Source: Nocardioides panzhihuensis
GTDB taxonomy: Bacteria; Actinomycetota; Actinomycetes; Propionibacteriales; Nocardioidaceae
Direction: 5' to 3'
Length of the DNA: 64,000 nt
Assembly (NCBI RefSeq): GCF_013408335.1
Contig: NZ_JACBZR010000001.1
Location: 372,001 to 436,000, forward strand
The notes beneath the pieces are model-generated. The model searched no databases, was not told the DNA's origin, and saw only the letters and a program-made list of their open reading frames with translations. Below, one piece after another: positions 24,218-32,327 of the stretch (position 1 is the stretch's first letter; each line of letters opens with the position of its first letter). The translations under genes and the position numbers were made by a program.

Positions 24218-25720
24218 CTAGGTCGTCGCCACTTCGTGCTCAGCTGCGGGGACGGGAGTTTCTCGGGGCAGCCAACGCAGGGCGAGGAGACCGAGTAGGA
24301 GATGCAGGACGGCGGCGGTTGCTGCGGCGATGTGCAGTCCGGTGAGAAAGGCCGCCTTGGCGTCGGTCACGAGTGTCGCTGTCAGATCGGAGAGCTGGAG
24401 CGTCTCGTCGAGCGTGGGTGCGAGATCGGGACCCTGGAGTCGGAAGAGCAAGGCCGCCAGCGACCCGAGCAGCGCGATACCGAGGGCGTTGCCGATCTCG
24501 TTGCTGGTCTCTGCGATCGCACCAGCTGATCCAGCGCGCTCGGGAGGAACCGCGACCACGGCAGTGTCCGCGACAACCGCGAACGAGATGCCGTAGCCGA
24601 TGCCCGCAACAGCAGTCGAGGCGATGTACCAGCCGACGCCGCCGGTGACGGTGGTGGGAAGCAGGAGGAGCAGACCTGCAGCGATCGTGAAGTGGCACAC
24701 GAGCAATGCGGTCCGCTTGCCGACGCGGCCGACGACCATCGGGGTGACGATGCAGGTCGCGGTCAGCACGACGGCGCCGGGAAGCGCCAAGAGTGCTGCC
24801 TGGAGGACGGAGATGTCGAGCACGGACTGCAGGTAGATCCCGGCCAGGTACGCGGCGGCCGACCAGGCTGCGAGCGGCAGTAGTCCAGTGATGATGGCGA
24901 CGGTGAAGGTCCGATCGCGGAACAGCGAGAAGTCGATGAGCGGGTGTTCGAGTCGTCGCTGCCGGAGGCTGAACCACGTCAGTACGACGCTGCCCAGGAT
25001 CGCGTAGGCGACAGCGGACAGCGTCAGGCCTTCGGCGGCGGCGTTCTTGATGCCGTAGATCGCCAGCAGCAGCCCGACGGCGGAGGTGACGACACTGATC
25101 GCGTCGACGCGGCCGGGGCGAGTGGCTTGGACCTCCCGCAGCAGTACGGGCGCGAAGCAGAGGAACAAAGCGATGACAGGCAGGTTGATCAGAAACACCG
25201 ATCCCCACCAGAAACGCTCTAGGAGCACCCCGCCGATCACAGGGCCGATCGCGAAGCCCGCTGCGAAGGCTGCGGCGAAGATGCCGATGGCCTGCGCTCT
25301 CTTCTCCGGGTCGGTGAACAGCTCGCTGAGGACCGCCAGCGCTGACGGGAGCAGTGTCGCGCCGGCGATCCCCATGACTGCGCGGGCGGCGATGAGCAGC
25401 TCTGGCGTGGGTGCGAACGCGGCGGCCGCCGAGCCGAGACCGAAGCACGCCGCCCCGATCATGAGCAGTCTGAGGCGTCCGTAGCGGTCGCCGAGGTTGC
25501 CGAATGCGACGAGAAGCGATCCGACAGCGAACCCGTAGATGTCGAGGATCCACAGTGCTTGGTCAGCACTGGGGTTCAGTGCCTGGCTGACCCGGGGCAT
25601 CGCGAGGAACAGGATGGACCCGTCCATCGAGACCAGCAGAACCGGGCCCAGGACGACGAGCAGGCTGAGCCAATACCGGACGTCGCCGGCGTTGGTCGTG
25701 GCAACAGGATGTTGAGTCAT
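24218..25720 (-). CDS. DHA2-type MFS drug efflux transporter
   Basis: A 500-residue membrane protein with about 14 hydrophobic segments. The N-terminus LLVSMDGSILFLAMPRVSQAL corresponds to helix 1 of DHA2 exporters (family motif LDxTIVNVALP, here MDGSILFLAMP). The loop GNLGDRYGRLRLL is MFS motif A and MGIAGATLLPSALAVLSELF resembles motif C. It probably pumps a hydrophobic toxic compound using the proton gradient. It is divergent from the MmyB-like regulator at 25824, with an operator-like palindrome between them, so that regulator likely controls it. Substrate unknown. Confidence 0.9.
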   Translation of the reverse strand: MTQHPVATTNAGDVRYWLSLLVVLGPVLLVSMDGSILFLAMPRVSQALNPSADQALWILDIYGFAVGSLLVAFGNLGDRYGRLRLLMIGAACFGLGSAAAAFAPTPELLIAARAVMGIAGATLLPSALAVLSELFTDPEKRAQAIGIFAAAFAAGFAIGPVIGGVLLERFWWGSVFLINLPVIALFLCFAPVLLREVQATRPGRVDAISVVTSAVGLLLAIYGIKNAAAEGLTLSAVAYAILGSVVLTWFSLRQRRLEHPLIDFSLFRDRTFTVAIITGLLPLAAWSAAAYLAGIYLQSVLDISVLQAALLALPGAVVLTATCIVTPMVVGRVGKRTALLVCHFTIAAGLLLLLPTTVTGGVGWYIASTAVAGIGYGISFAVVADTAVVAVPPERAGSAGAIAETSNEIGNALGIALLGSLAALLFRLQGPDLAPTLDETLQLSDLTATLVTDAKAAFLTGLHIAAATAAVLHLLLGLLALRWLPRETPVPAAEHEVATT

Positions 25721-25765
25721 GCCCTCAACGCTCTAGGCCCCGCCCGGGGACAGCCATCCACCTGG

Positions 25766-25794
25766 TGTGGGTACACCTGGCAGGTGCACCCACA
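25766..25794. promoter_or_regulatory. 29-bp palindromic operator between MFS and MmyB-like genes
   Basis: The left half TGTGGGT-A-CACCTG is mirrored about a central G at 25780 by CAGGTG-C-ACCCACA; only the A/C pair at 25773/25787 fails to match. It lies 30 bp before the regulator start and about 45 bp from the MFS start, as expected for an operator controlling both. Confidence 0.7.
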
Positions 25795-25823
25795 TCCCGG
25801 CGGCCTGTGTCTAGGCTCAAGGT

Positions 25824-26723
25824 GTGGAGAGCCTCGGAACGTTCTTGAAGAGCCGTCGTGACCAGGTCACCCCTGAAGCGATCGGGCTGCGCACATACGG
25901 CAACAGTCGGCGCGTCCCAGGTCTGCGCCGCGAAGAACTGGCTCACCTCGCCGGCGTCAGCGTCGGCTACTACACACGGCTGGAACAAGAGCAAGCCGGT
26001 ACGGCCTCAGCACAGGTTCTCGACGCCTTGGCCCGGGTGCTGGAACTGGACGAGGTCGAGAAGGTCCACCTGCACAATCTCGCCCGCCAAAACATCAGGA
26101 CCGACCTCGCCGAACCACCCGTCGAACACCCCCACCCTCGTGTGCTCGCCTTGCTCGACTCGCTCGGTGAGGCCACACCCGCGATCTTGCTCGGCAGGCG
26201 CGGAGACGTGCTCGCCTGGAACCGCACCGGTCACGCACTGTTCGCCGAGCATGTCGACGTCGACGCGCCCAAGGACCCGGACCAGCGACCTTCAGTTCCG
26301 CGCATGTTCTTCCTCGACCCGCTGACCCGAGACCTGCATCGCAACTGGGACGAGCTCGCCCACGTCCACGTCGCCTACCTCCGGCTCACCGCCGGCCGGT
26401 TCCCCACCGACGCACGCCTGGCGAATCTCATCGGCGAACTCACCATGCGCAGCGACGAGTTCGCCCAGCTGTGGGCCACCGGAGAGGTCGCGGACTGCAC
26501 CACCGGCGACATGCATCTACGACACCCCACCGTCGGCAGCGCGAGCGTCGCCTACCAGGTGTGGCTCCAGCCGGACAGCCAGGACCACCGCCTCGAGATC
26601 TACACCCCCAACGACGCCACGTCGGCAGACGCACTCCATCTCCTCACCCGTCGCATCGCAGGGGCTGAACAGCCTGCCGCCGATCGAGGTCGCGCTCGAT
26701 CCGTCAACAACCTCATGCCCTAG
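25824..26723 (+). CDS. MmyB-like XRE-family transcriptional regulator
   Basis: A 299-residue protein. Residues 1-75 form an HTH: LGTFLKSRRDQVTPEAIGL, then RVPGLRREELAHLAGVSVGYYTRLEQ, which is the standard start of MmyB-type regulators. The remaining 200 residues match the ligand-binding (PAS-like) MmyB domain, with VLAWNRTGHALFAEH and HLRHPTVGSASVAYQ. These proteins usually regulate a divergent transporter or oxidoreductase. A GTG start at 25824 is 30 bp from the palindromic operator. Its TAG overlaps the stop of the convergent MFS gene. The ligand is unknown, possibly a fatty acid or a drug. Confidence 0.9.
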   Translation: MESLGTFLKSRRDQVTPEAIGLRTYGNSRRVPGLRREELAHLAGVSVGYYTRLEQEQAGTASAQVLDALARVLELDEVEKVHLHNLARQNIRTDLAEPPVEHPHPRVLALLDSLGEATPAILLGRRGDVLAWNRTGHALFAEHVDVDAPKDPDQRPSVPRMFFLDPLTRDLHRNWDELAHVHVAYLRLTAGRFPTDARLANLIGELTMRSDEFAQLWATGEVADCTTGDMHLRHPTVGSASVAYQVWLQPDSQDHRLEIYTPNDATSADALHLLTRRIAGAEQPAADRGRARSVNNLMP

Positions 26724-27916
26724 AGGTCGGTCGTGATCTCCTCGGCCGGGGGAGCGGGCTCGCGGGCGGCGTAGGCGCGGTAGGCGAGGACGGCGGCGAC
26801 GGTGAGGACCGCCGCGGTCACGGCGCACGCCGTGAAGAGGGTGTGCCACTGGTTGTGGTCGGCAGCCGGCCCGGCGATCACGGCGGCGATGGAGCTCCCG
26901 ATGAAGAGCGACGCGGCGAAGCAGGCCACGACGGTGCCGCGCGCCTCGGGGACGATCGAGGTGGCCCACGTCTGCAGCGAGGTGTGCAGGAAGGCCCAGG
27001 TGACCCCCAGCATCACGACGACGCCGATGATGGTGGGCACCGAGACGCTCATCGCCGCCACGGCGTACCCGGCGGTCAGGGCGAGGCCGCCGATCGCCAT
27101 CAGCGACCAGCGGGGGAGCCGCCGGGTGAGGGCCTTGAGGACCTGCGAGGAGAGCAGGACCGCGATGCCGTACGCAGCGGCCGCCAGCCCCGCTCTCGCC
27201 GCGTCGACGCCCTGGGCCTGCAGGGCGGGCGCGAGGAGGGTGAGGACACCCAGGACGAGCCCGCCCTCGACGAAGACCAGCAGCCCGACCACGACCACCC
27301 AGCGGTTGCTCAGTGCGGCTCGGAACGCGGCGGCCACCCCGCCGTTGGCGGTTCGCGGTGGCTCGGCGAGCGAGCGCAGGCCCCAGGCGGTGACCAGGGC
27401 CACGACCGCCGGCACCGCGAACACGACCCGCCATCCCAGCAGTTGGCCGGTGATCCCCGCCGCGGCTGCGGCCAGCGCCGTGCCGACCGCCATCGCGGCC
27501 ATCAGGTCCGAGAGCGCGCGCTGGCGATGGGCGTCGGAGACCGTGTCACCGACGTACGTCAGCGAGGTCGGCACGATCGCCCCGAAGAACGCCCCCGCGA
27601 CCACCCGCACCGCGACCAGCGTCACCAGGTTGGGCGCCGCTGCGGAGACCAGACCGGCGATCCCCGCCCCGACGAGCGCCCCCTGCATCAGCCGGACTCG
27701 GCCGAATCTGTCTGACAGGGCGCCCCACAGCGGCTGGCACAGGCCGTACGCGAGGTAGTAGCCGCTGGCGATCGCCACCGCCTGTCCCACCGAGACCCCG
27801 AACGTCGTCGCGACCAGGACCAGGATCGGGCTGACCACGAATCTGTCGAAGCTGCTCACGAACGAGGCGACGGAGATCCAGAGCGGTGGGCGCGTGGGGG
27901 ATGAGTCGCAAGACAC
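26720..27916 (-). CDS. MFS transporter (DHA1-like)
   Basis: A 398-residue protein with 12 predicted helices. GALSDRFGRVRLMQGALVGAG is MFS motif A after helix 2; AGAFFGAIVPTSLTYVGDTV and the central basic loop are typical of DHA1 exporters. GTG at 27916 is used; the stop overlaps that of the MmyB-like gene by 4 bp. It lies downstream of the Cmx-like gene on the same strand but a repeat array separates them, so co-transcription is uncertain. Substrate unknown. Confidence 0.87.
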   Translation of the reverse strand: MSCDSSPTRPPLWISVASFVSSFDRFVVSPILVLVATTFGVSVGQAVAIASGYYLAYGLCQPLWGALSDRFGRVRLMQGALVGAGIAGLVSAAAPNLVTLVAVRVVAGAFFGAIVPTSLTYVGDTVSDAHRQRALSDLMAAMAVGTALAAAAAGITGQLLGWRVVFAVPAVVALVTAWGLRSLAEPPRTANGGVAAAFRAALSNRWVVVVGLLVFVEGGLVLGVLTLLAPALQAQGVDAARAGLAAAAYGIAVLLSSQVLKALTRRLPRWSLMAIGGLALTAGYAVAAMSVSVPTIIGVVVMLGVTWAFLHTSLQTWATSIVPEARGTVVACFAASLFIGSSIAAVIAGPAADHNQWHTLFTACAVTAAVLTVAAVLAYRAYAAREPAPPAEEITTDL

Positions 27917-27937
27917 CCCGCCAGGCTAGTAAAGGAC

Positions 27938-28113
27938 GCGAGAAGTCAGTTTTCGACGTCGAGAAGTCAGTTCTTGACGTCGAGAGGGCAGTTCTTGACG
28001 TCGAGAGGGCATTTCTTGACGTCGAGTTCTTGACCCTGACATGCAGGGCGTCAAGAACTGACGTCTCGCGCTCAGAAACTGACTTCTCGCGGCCGGGAAC
28101 TGACTTCTCGGCG
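27938..28113. repeat. Head-to-head array of 21-bp repeats
   Basis: Four direct 21-bp units start at about 27940, 27961, 27982 and 28003 (type GAGAAGTCAGTTCTTGACGT). About three inverted units follow between 28047 and 28113 (for example GAACTGACTTCTCG). Together they can fold into a long interrupted hairpin with its apex near 28040. The right arm overlaps the last codons of the Cmx-like gene. There are no spacers, so it is not CRISPR. It could act as a terminator between the two minus-strand MFS genes. Confidence 0.85.
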
Positions 28114-29280
28114 TAGAACGCCGACGCCACCGCCGGTCAGCCTCGACAGGAGCATCACCGCGAGGGCCAGGGCGGTGAGGCCGGCGGCGACCCATACGGG
28201 GGCGAGTTCGGCTGCTTCGGTCGTGAGCGCGAGTGCGCCCAGGATGGGACCGGCTGCGGCTCCGAGGTTGAGCGCGGCGGTCGCGTACGAACCGCCCATC
28301 GTCGGGGCTCCGGACGCGGCGTAGAGCACCTGGGCGATCAGCGTGCTGCCGACGCCGAAGGACAGCATTCCCAGGACCAGGGCCAGGACGACGAGGAGGA
28401 CGGGGTTGGACGCGGCCAGGGCGAGTGCGATCCAGCCGGCCAGCAGCAGCGGGCCGCCGATGGCGAGGACCAGGCCCGGTCTGGTGTCCGACAGCCGTCC
28501 TGCGACCGTGACACCGAGGAACGATCCGAGGCCGAACATCACCAGCACCACGGAGATCCAGGCGTCTTCCAGCCCTGCTGTCTCGGTCACCACCGGTGCC
28601 AGGAAGGTGAAGGCTGCGAAGGTGCCGCCGTTGACCAGTGCGCCTAGGGCCATCGCGAGCAGTAGACGGTGCGAACGCAGCTGGCCCAGCTCGGCGCGGA
28701 GCCGCGGTGAACCGGTGCCGGCATCAGCCCGGGGCTGGGAGTCCGCGATGCCGCGCAGGATCCCGATCGCAGCAGGAACGCACAGCAGCGAGATGGCCCA
28801 GAAGGTCGTACGCCATCCGGCCGCGGTGCCGAGCAGTGCCCCTGCGGGAACACCGGCGACCGTGGCGATGGTCGTGCCGGACAGCAGGATGGCCAGGGCA
28901 CGCCCCTTCCTGTCCTCGGGCACGAGTGCGGTCGCTGTGGCCAGTGCCACGGCGAGGAAGCCCGCGTTGGCGAGCGCACTGAGCACCCGGGCGACGAGAA
29001 GGACGGGGAAGACGGGTGTGACCGCGGCGACCACATGGCAAGTGGCGAGCAGGAGCAGGCAGACCAGCAGCGCCGTACGCGGGGGCCAGCGGCGGGCGAA
29101 GGCAGCCATCAGCGGCGCGCCGAGGACCATTCCGACGGCGAACGCGGAGGTCAGCAGACCGGCGGTGCCGACGGTGACGTCGAGATCGGTGGCGATTGCG
29201 GGCAGCAGACCCGCGAGCATGAACTCCGAGGTGCCCATGACGAAGACCGCCAGGGCAAGCATGTAGAGGGCGAAAGGCAT
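28072..29280 (-). CDS. cmx: Cmx/CmrA-family chloramphenicol-type MFS exporter
   Basis: A 402-residue, 12-helix MFS protein. The sequence MPFALYMLALAVFVMGTSEF, followed by FAVGMVLGAPLMAAFARRWP, VLSALANAGFLAVALATATA and ILLSGTTIATVAGVPAGALLG, is very close to actinobacterial Cmx/CmlR chloramphenicol efflux proteins as I remember them. It probably exports phenicols by proton antiport. The last dozen residues (REVSSRPREVSF) come from the 21-bp repeat array and are not part of the usual family C-terminus. CGGAG lies 7-8 bp before the ATG. A leader ORF and a hairpin upstream suggest translational attenuation. Resistance itself is inferred. Confidence 0.85.
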   Translation of the reverse strand: MPFALYMLALAVFVMGTSEFMLAGLLPAIATDLDVTVGTAGLLTSAFAVGMVLGAPLMAAFARRWPPRTALLVCLLLLATCHVVAAVTPVFPVLLVARVLSALANAGFLAVALATATALVPEDRKGRALAILLSGTTIATVAGVPAGALLGTAAGWRTTFWAISLLCVPAAIGILRGIADSQPRADAGTGSPRLRAELGQLRSHRLLLAMALGALVNGGTFAAFTFLAPVVTETAGLEDAWISVVLVMFGLGSFLGVTVAGRLSDTRPGLVLAIGGPLLLAGWIALALAASNPVLLVVLALVLGMLSFGVGSTLIAQVLYAASGAPTMGGSYATAALNLGAAAGPILGALALTTEAAELAPVWVAAGLTALALAVMLLSRLTGGGVGVLRREVSSRPREVSF

Positions 29281-29297
29281 CGAGTACTCCGAGGTGA

Positions 29298-29328
29298 GTG
29301 GTCAGAAGATGGTCCTTCTGGTCACCAC
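29298..29328 (-). promoter_or_regulatory. Leader hairpin upstream of the cmx-like gene
   Basis: On the minus strand, CAGAAG/CTTCTG forms a perfect 6-bp stem with a 6-nt loop, extended by GTGGT/ACCAC across a 3-nt bulge. It ends about 17 nt before the ATG, just ahead of the CGGAG ribosome site. With the leader ORF upstream, it fits an attenuator. Confidence 0.5.
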
Positions 29329-29382
29329 GGCCGGCGGCCCGGAGCATGCCGAACGCGCCCGCTCAGATCACGGGCGGAATGC

Positions 29383-29448
29383 TCAGTCGTTCACGGGGCT
29401 GGCGGTGTGACCGGCAGCCCCTGACCTGTCTGCTTCGGGACTCGACAT
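29383..29448 (-). CDS. Candidate 21-residue leader peptide of the cmx-like gene
   Basis: An ATG at 29448 opens a 22-codon ORF ending in TGA (complement of 29383-29385). The peptide is MSSPEADRSGAAGHTASPVN followed by Asp. It lies about 100 nt upstream of the exporter start, before a CGCCC/GGGCG hairpin and the 29298-29328 hairpin. Many phenicol exporter genes have short leader ORFs where drug-stalled ribosomes free the downstream ribosome site. The peptide's own ribosome site is weak, so this is a candidate only. Confidence 0.45.
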   Translation of the reverse strand: MSSPEADRSGAAGHTASPVND

Positions 29449-29472
29449 GCCTGAGATCTTAGCTCGAGCGCT

Positions 29473-31401
29473 TCAAGGTCGCAGCGCCGCCCGGAACGCC
29501 GCGGCATGCAGCGCGGCCGACTCGGGCCACTCCCGCGCCGAGAGATCGGGTCGACCCGGCGGCGGGTCGGTGGTGACGGACTTCAACGCACGCTCCAGGT
29601 CCTCGATGGTGAGAGTGCCTTCGAAGAGGTGGAGCCAGCCCGCGCCGACCTCCTCGGCCAGACGGCGGTTGACCTCGTTGTCGGGCGCCAGGACCGGGGT
29701 GTCGAGGGAGAGCGCGAGCAGCAGCGCGCCCGAGTTGTGCATCGCCCGGTAGGGCAGCACCACCAACGCGGCCTGGCCGATCTCGGAGGCCAGGGTGGCA
29801 TCGTCGGCGTAGCTCAGCTCGGCGCTCACCCGGGCGTCGGCGGCGACCGCGGCACGGACCTGGTCGGCGAGAGCAGGGTCGGTGGGGGAGCCGACCAGGC
29901 GTACGTCCAGGTCGGCCTCCGGGCTGTCGGCGACCGCCTCCAGGAGCAGCTCGACGCCCTTGTAGGGCTTGATCAGGCCGAAGTAGAGCACCCGTCTCGG
30001 GTGGCTGGTGGTCGATCCGGTGGTCGAGCTTGTCGAGACCTCGATCACCGGCGCGAACCAGTCGCGATAGTGGGCGTGGACGATCGTCGAGGTCGGCACC
30101 TCGAGCGGCGGCGCGGTCTGGTCGGTGAGCCGGATGACGTGGCCGGTGCGGCCCTCGAGCGCGTCCAGGAGCCGGTGGTTCCAGCGGCTCAGGCCGTCGG
30201 GTCGGACGAGGTTGTGCCAGGTGCGTACGACCGGGGTGCGGGTCAGCCGGAGCCGGATGATGAACACGGTGGTGAGTAGTTGACGGGCCAGCCGGCGCAG
30301 CGGCGTACGTGACGATGTCATCAGCAGCTCGGGCCAGTGCACGTGGAAGACGTCGTAGCGGCCCGCGATGGCCCGGGCGAAGCCGAACAGCAGGACTTCG
30401 GTGTCATCGCGCCGGCCCAGGGTCTCGATGAGCTGGACGATGTAGGGGTTGGTCGTCGCGCGCAGCTCGTGGACCGACTCCAGGACCCGGACGGGCCGGT
30501 CGCGGCGCCCGTCACGCAGCCCCCGCACGACTGCGGAGACCGGCCGGACCGGGTGCAGGAGCTGCCGGCGGCCACCACGCATCAAGATCTCGTACGCCGC
30601 CCCGACCGCCCCGTGACGCCAGGCCCGCTGACGCTCCTGGCTGAGCCAGGTCCGCGCGAAGAGGGCACGGTTGCGGATGTTGAAGTAGTAGTAGGTGGGC
30701 GACTTGGCTCGGGAACCCTCCGCGCGCTGGGTGCCGCCTCCGGAGTGGGTCGCCGTGGCCCCGTCGACGACCGCGACCCGGCCGCCGGCCGCCCGGACCC
30801 GGGCGCAGAGGTCGACGTCCTCCCAGTAGAGGAAGTAGCGCTCGTCGAAGCCGCCGACCTTCTCCCACAGTTCGCGCGTGGCCGCGAAGCAGGCGCCGGT
30901 GATCCACGGCAGCGTCTCGGCCTCGGGGTGCTGTGACCTGGAGTGCTGGGCTCGCTGCCGCCAGGGGCGCATCGTTCCGGTGTCGAGGTCGAGATCGAGA
31001 CCGGCGGAGGCGACCTCACCGCCCGGTCCGAGGACGGTCGGCCCGGCGAGCAGGAGCGGCTCGGCCTCGACGGCTGCCATGAGGCGTACGGCCGACTCGG
31101 CATCGATGGTGGCATCCGGGTTGAGGAAGAGCAGCACCTCGGCGCCCTCCGCCAGCGCGGCCGCGGCGCCCAGGTTGCAGCCGGCGCCGAAGCCGGTGTT
31201 GGTGCCCGGGAAGACCCCGGTCCAGCCCTCCCGCTCGCAGAGCTGCCGGACCGCGGCGCGGTTGGCGTCGGTCGAGAGGTTGTCGACTACGACCATCCGC
31301 GCGGAGCGGAGCGCCGCGGCGACCTGGGTCGTGTGTCGCTCGAGCAGCGACGGATCTCCGTAGCTGACCACGACCACGGCAAGCCGAGCGAGGGCACTCA
31401 T
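29473..31401 (-). CDS. Bifunctional glycosyltransferase: GT2 fused to GT4-like domain
   Basis: A 642-residue protein. Residues 1-270 are a GT2 domain: LAVVVVSYGDPSLLERH, NTGFGAGCNLGAAAAL, LLFLNPDATID, and DERYFLYWEDVDLCARVRAAG. From about residue 305 a GT-B domain follows (ATTNPYIVQLIETLG, DVFHVHWPE, RVLYFGLIKPYKGVELLLEAV, VVLPYRAMHNSGALLLALSLD). Two sugars may therefore be added by one chain. Between the halves of the second domain, VSTSSTTGS is encoded by a copy of the dispersed 22-bp repeat (30019-30040). The start ATG overlaps the next upstream gene by 4 bp. Specificities are unknown. Confidence 0.87.
   Translation of the reverse strand: MSALARLAVVVVSYGDPSLLERHTTQVAAALRSARMVVVDNLSTDANRAAVRQLCEREGWTGVFPGTNTGFGAGCNLGAAAALAEGAEVLLFLNPDATIDAESAVRLMAAVEAEPLLLAGPTVLGPGGEVASAGLDLDLDTGTMRPWRQRAQHSRSQHPEAETLPWITGACFAATRELWEKVGGFDERYFLYWEDVDLCARVRAAGGRVAVVDGATATHSGGGTQRAEGSRAKSPTYYYFNIRNRALFARTWLSQERQRAWRHGAVGAAYEILMRGGRRQLLHPVRPVSAVVRGLRDGRRDRPVRVLESVHELRATTNPYIVQLIETLGRRDDTEVLLFGFARAIAGRYDVFHVHWPELLMTSSRTPLRRLARQLLTTVFIIRLRLTRTPVVRTWHNLVRPDGLSRWNHRLLDALEGRTGHVIRLTDQTAPPLEVPTSTIVHAHYRDWFAPVIEVSTSSTTGSTTSHPRRVLYFGLIKPYKGVELLLEAVADSPEADLDVRLVGSPTDPALADQVRAAVAADARVSAELSYADDATLASEIGQAALVVLPYRAMHNSGALLLALSLDTPVLAPDNEVNRRLAEEVGAGWLHLFEGTLTIEDLERALKSVTTDPPPGRPDLSAREWPESAALHAAAFRAALRP
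30019..30040 (-). repeat. Dispersed 22-bp repeat inside the GT2-GT4 gene
   Basis: This copy, read on the minus strand, is identical over 22 bp to those at 3408-3429 and 31623-31644 (core TCTCGACAAGCTCGACCA). It is in frame, adding VSTSSTTG to a loop of the glycosyltransferase, the same peptide encoded by the first unit in the aminotransferase. Confidence 0.9.
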
Positions 31402-32207
31402 CGTGACACCTGTGAGGGGCCATCCAGCGCGCGCAGCTCATGCCACCACTTGCGCAGCGCGATGGCCAGCGCGGCGGCGTTGCAGACGAAGACCAGGGCA
31501 TAGGTCCACTGGAAGAGCACCCCGAAGCCGAGCAGCACGAACATCCAGCACTGCGCGCCGTAGTCCATCGGCAGGAGGGCCCATTTGCGGAGAGGGTTCT
31601 CATCGGCTGATGTCGTGGGTCGGGTCTCGACAAGCTCGACCACCGCGGGCCGGCGCAGCGTCGGCATCAGGATCAGACCGAAGTACGTCACCACAGCGAC
31701 CACCTCGAAGCCCAGCGGCACCAGCAGCCAGCCGTCGGTGGCCGGGCCGAAGCGGTACCAGGACACCAGCACCGCCAGGTGGAGGCTGGCGGTCTTGAAG
31801 CAGTCGATGGTGTGGTCGAGCCACTCACCCGAGCGCGTCCCGCCGCCGCGCAGCCGGGCGAGCTGACCGTCGGAGGAGTCGAGCACGTACCCCGCGGCCA
31901 GCAGCACCGCGACCAGGACCCCCGTCCACCAGTGCGGCTCGACCAGGGCGAGCACCAGCAGGCCGGCGGCCGAGAGCGTCGCGCTCAGCGCAGTGACCTG
32001 GTTGGGCGTCGCGCCGAGCGTGTGCGCGGCCGCGGCGACGACCCGGCCGGCGGGCCGGTTGACGAGCCGCGAGTAGGCCGCGGTGTTGAGCGACGGCTTC
32101 TGCGCCTGTCCCAGCGCCGCCAGATGCGTACGGAACCCGCCTGGGGCGCGCTCGGCGCCGGTCGCGGCCATGCTCGTTCCTACTTCGCTCATATCGGGGG
32201 AGGACAT
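31398..32207 (-). CDS. CDP-alcohol phosphatidyltransferase family membrane protein
   Basis: Up to 269 residues with several membrane helices. The catalytic motif is complete: DSSDGQLARLRGG, then GEWLDHTID, matching DGxxAR-x8-9-GxxxDxxxD, which binds CDP and divalent metal. The enzyme transfers a phospho-alcohol group from a CDP-alcohol, possibly to make a lipid anchor or to decorate EPS with a phospho-polyol. A cytoplasmic loop carries VVELVETRPTTSADEN, contributed by the dispersed repeat at 31623-31644. ATG 32207 places the start 58 bp from the shared motif; ATG 32171 has a better ribosome site (AGGAA) and remains possible. Confidence 0.85.
   Translation of the reverse strand: MSSPDMSEVGTSMAATGAERAPGGFRTHLAALGQAQKPSLNTAAYSRLVNRPAGRVVAAAAHTLGATPNQVTALSATLSAAGLLVLALVEPHWWTGVLVAVLLAAGYVLDSSDGQLARLRGGGTRSGEWLDHTIDCFKTASLHLAVLVSWYRFGPATDGWLLVPLGFEVVAVVTYFGLILMPTLRRPAVVELVETRPTTSADENPLRKWALLPMDYGAQCWMFVLLGFGVLFQWTYALVFVCNAAALAIALRKWWHELRALDGPSQVSR
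31623..31644 (+). repeat. Dispersed 22-bp repeat inside the CDP-alcohol transferase gene
   Basis: Identical over 22 bp to the copies at 3408-3429 and 30019-30040. Relative to the gene it is in the opposite orientation to those in the aminotransferase and glycosyltransferase, so it encodes VVELVET instead of VSTSSTT. The frame is kept. Confidence 0.9.
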
Positions 32208-32257
32208 CGGAAACCCTAGACGCCTCCGGACCCGCGGCGGTCACCGCGTTCGTCCTC

Positions 32258-32273
32258 TCCCCAGATCTGGGGA
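32258..32273. promoter_or_regulatory. EPS palindrome motif copy 6 (TCCCCAGATCTGGGGA)
   Basis: The best copy: a perfect palindrome over 18 bp (32257-32274). It is centred 62 bp from the plus-strand glycosyltransferase start (32328) and 58 bp from the minus-strand CDP-alcohol transferase start (32207). Confidence 0.65.
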
Positions 32274-32327
32274 GGACTTTGCAGGACCTTCGGCCCGGAT
32301 CGTGTCGGTGGCATACGGTTTCGCATC

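Noticed and set aside
26802..27758. Long plus-strand ORFs
   Set aside because: They are antisense to a 12-helix MFS gene with motif A; the translations are Ala/Arg/Thr-rich without domains.
27938..28113. Possible CRISPR array
   Set aside because: The 21-bp units are contiguous with no unique spacers, half are inverted, and no cas genes are near.
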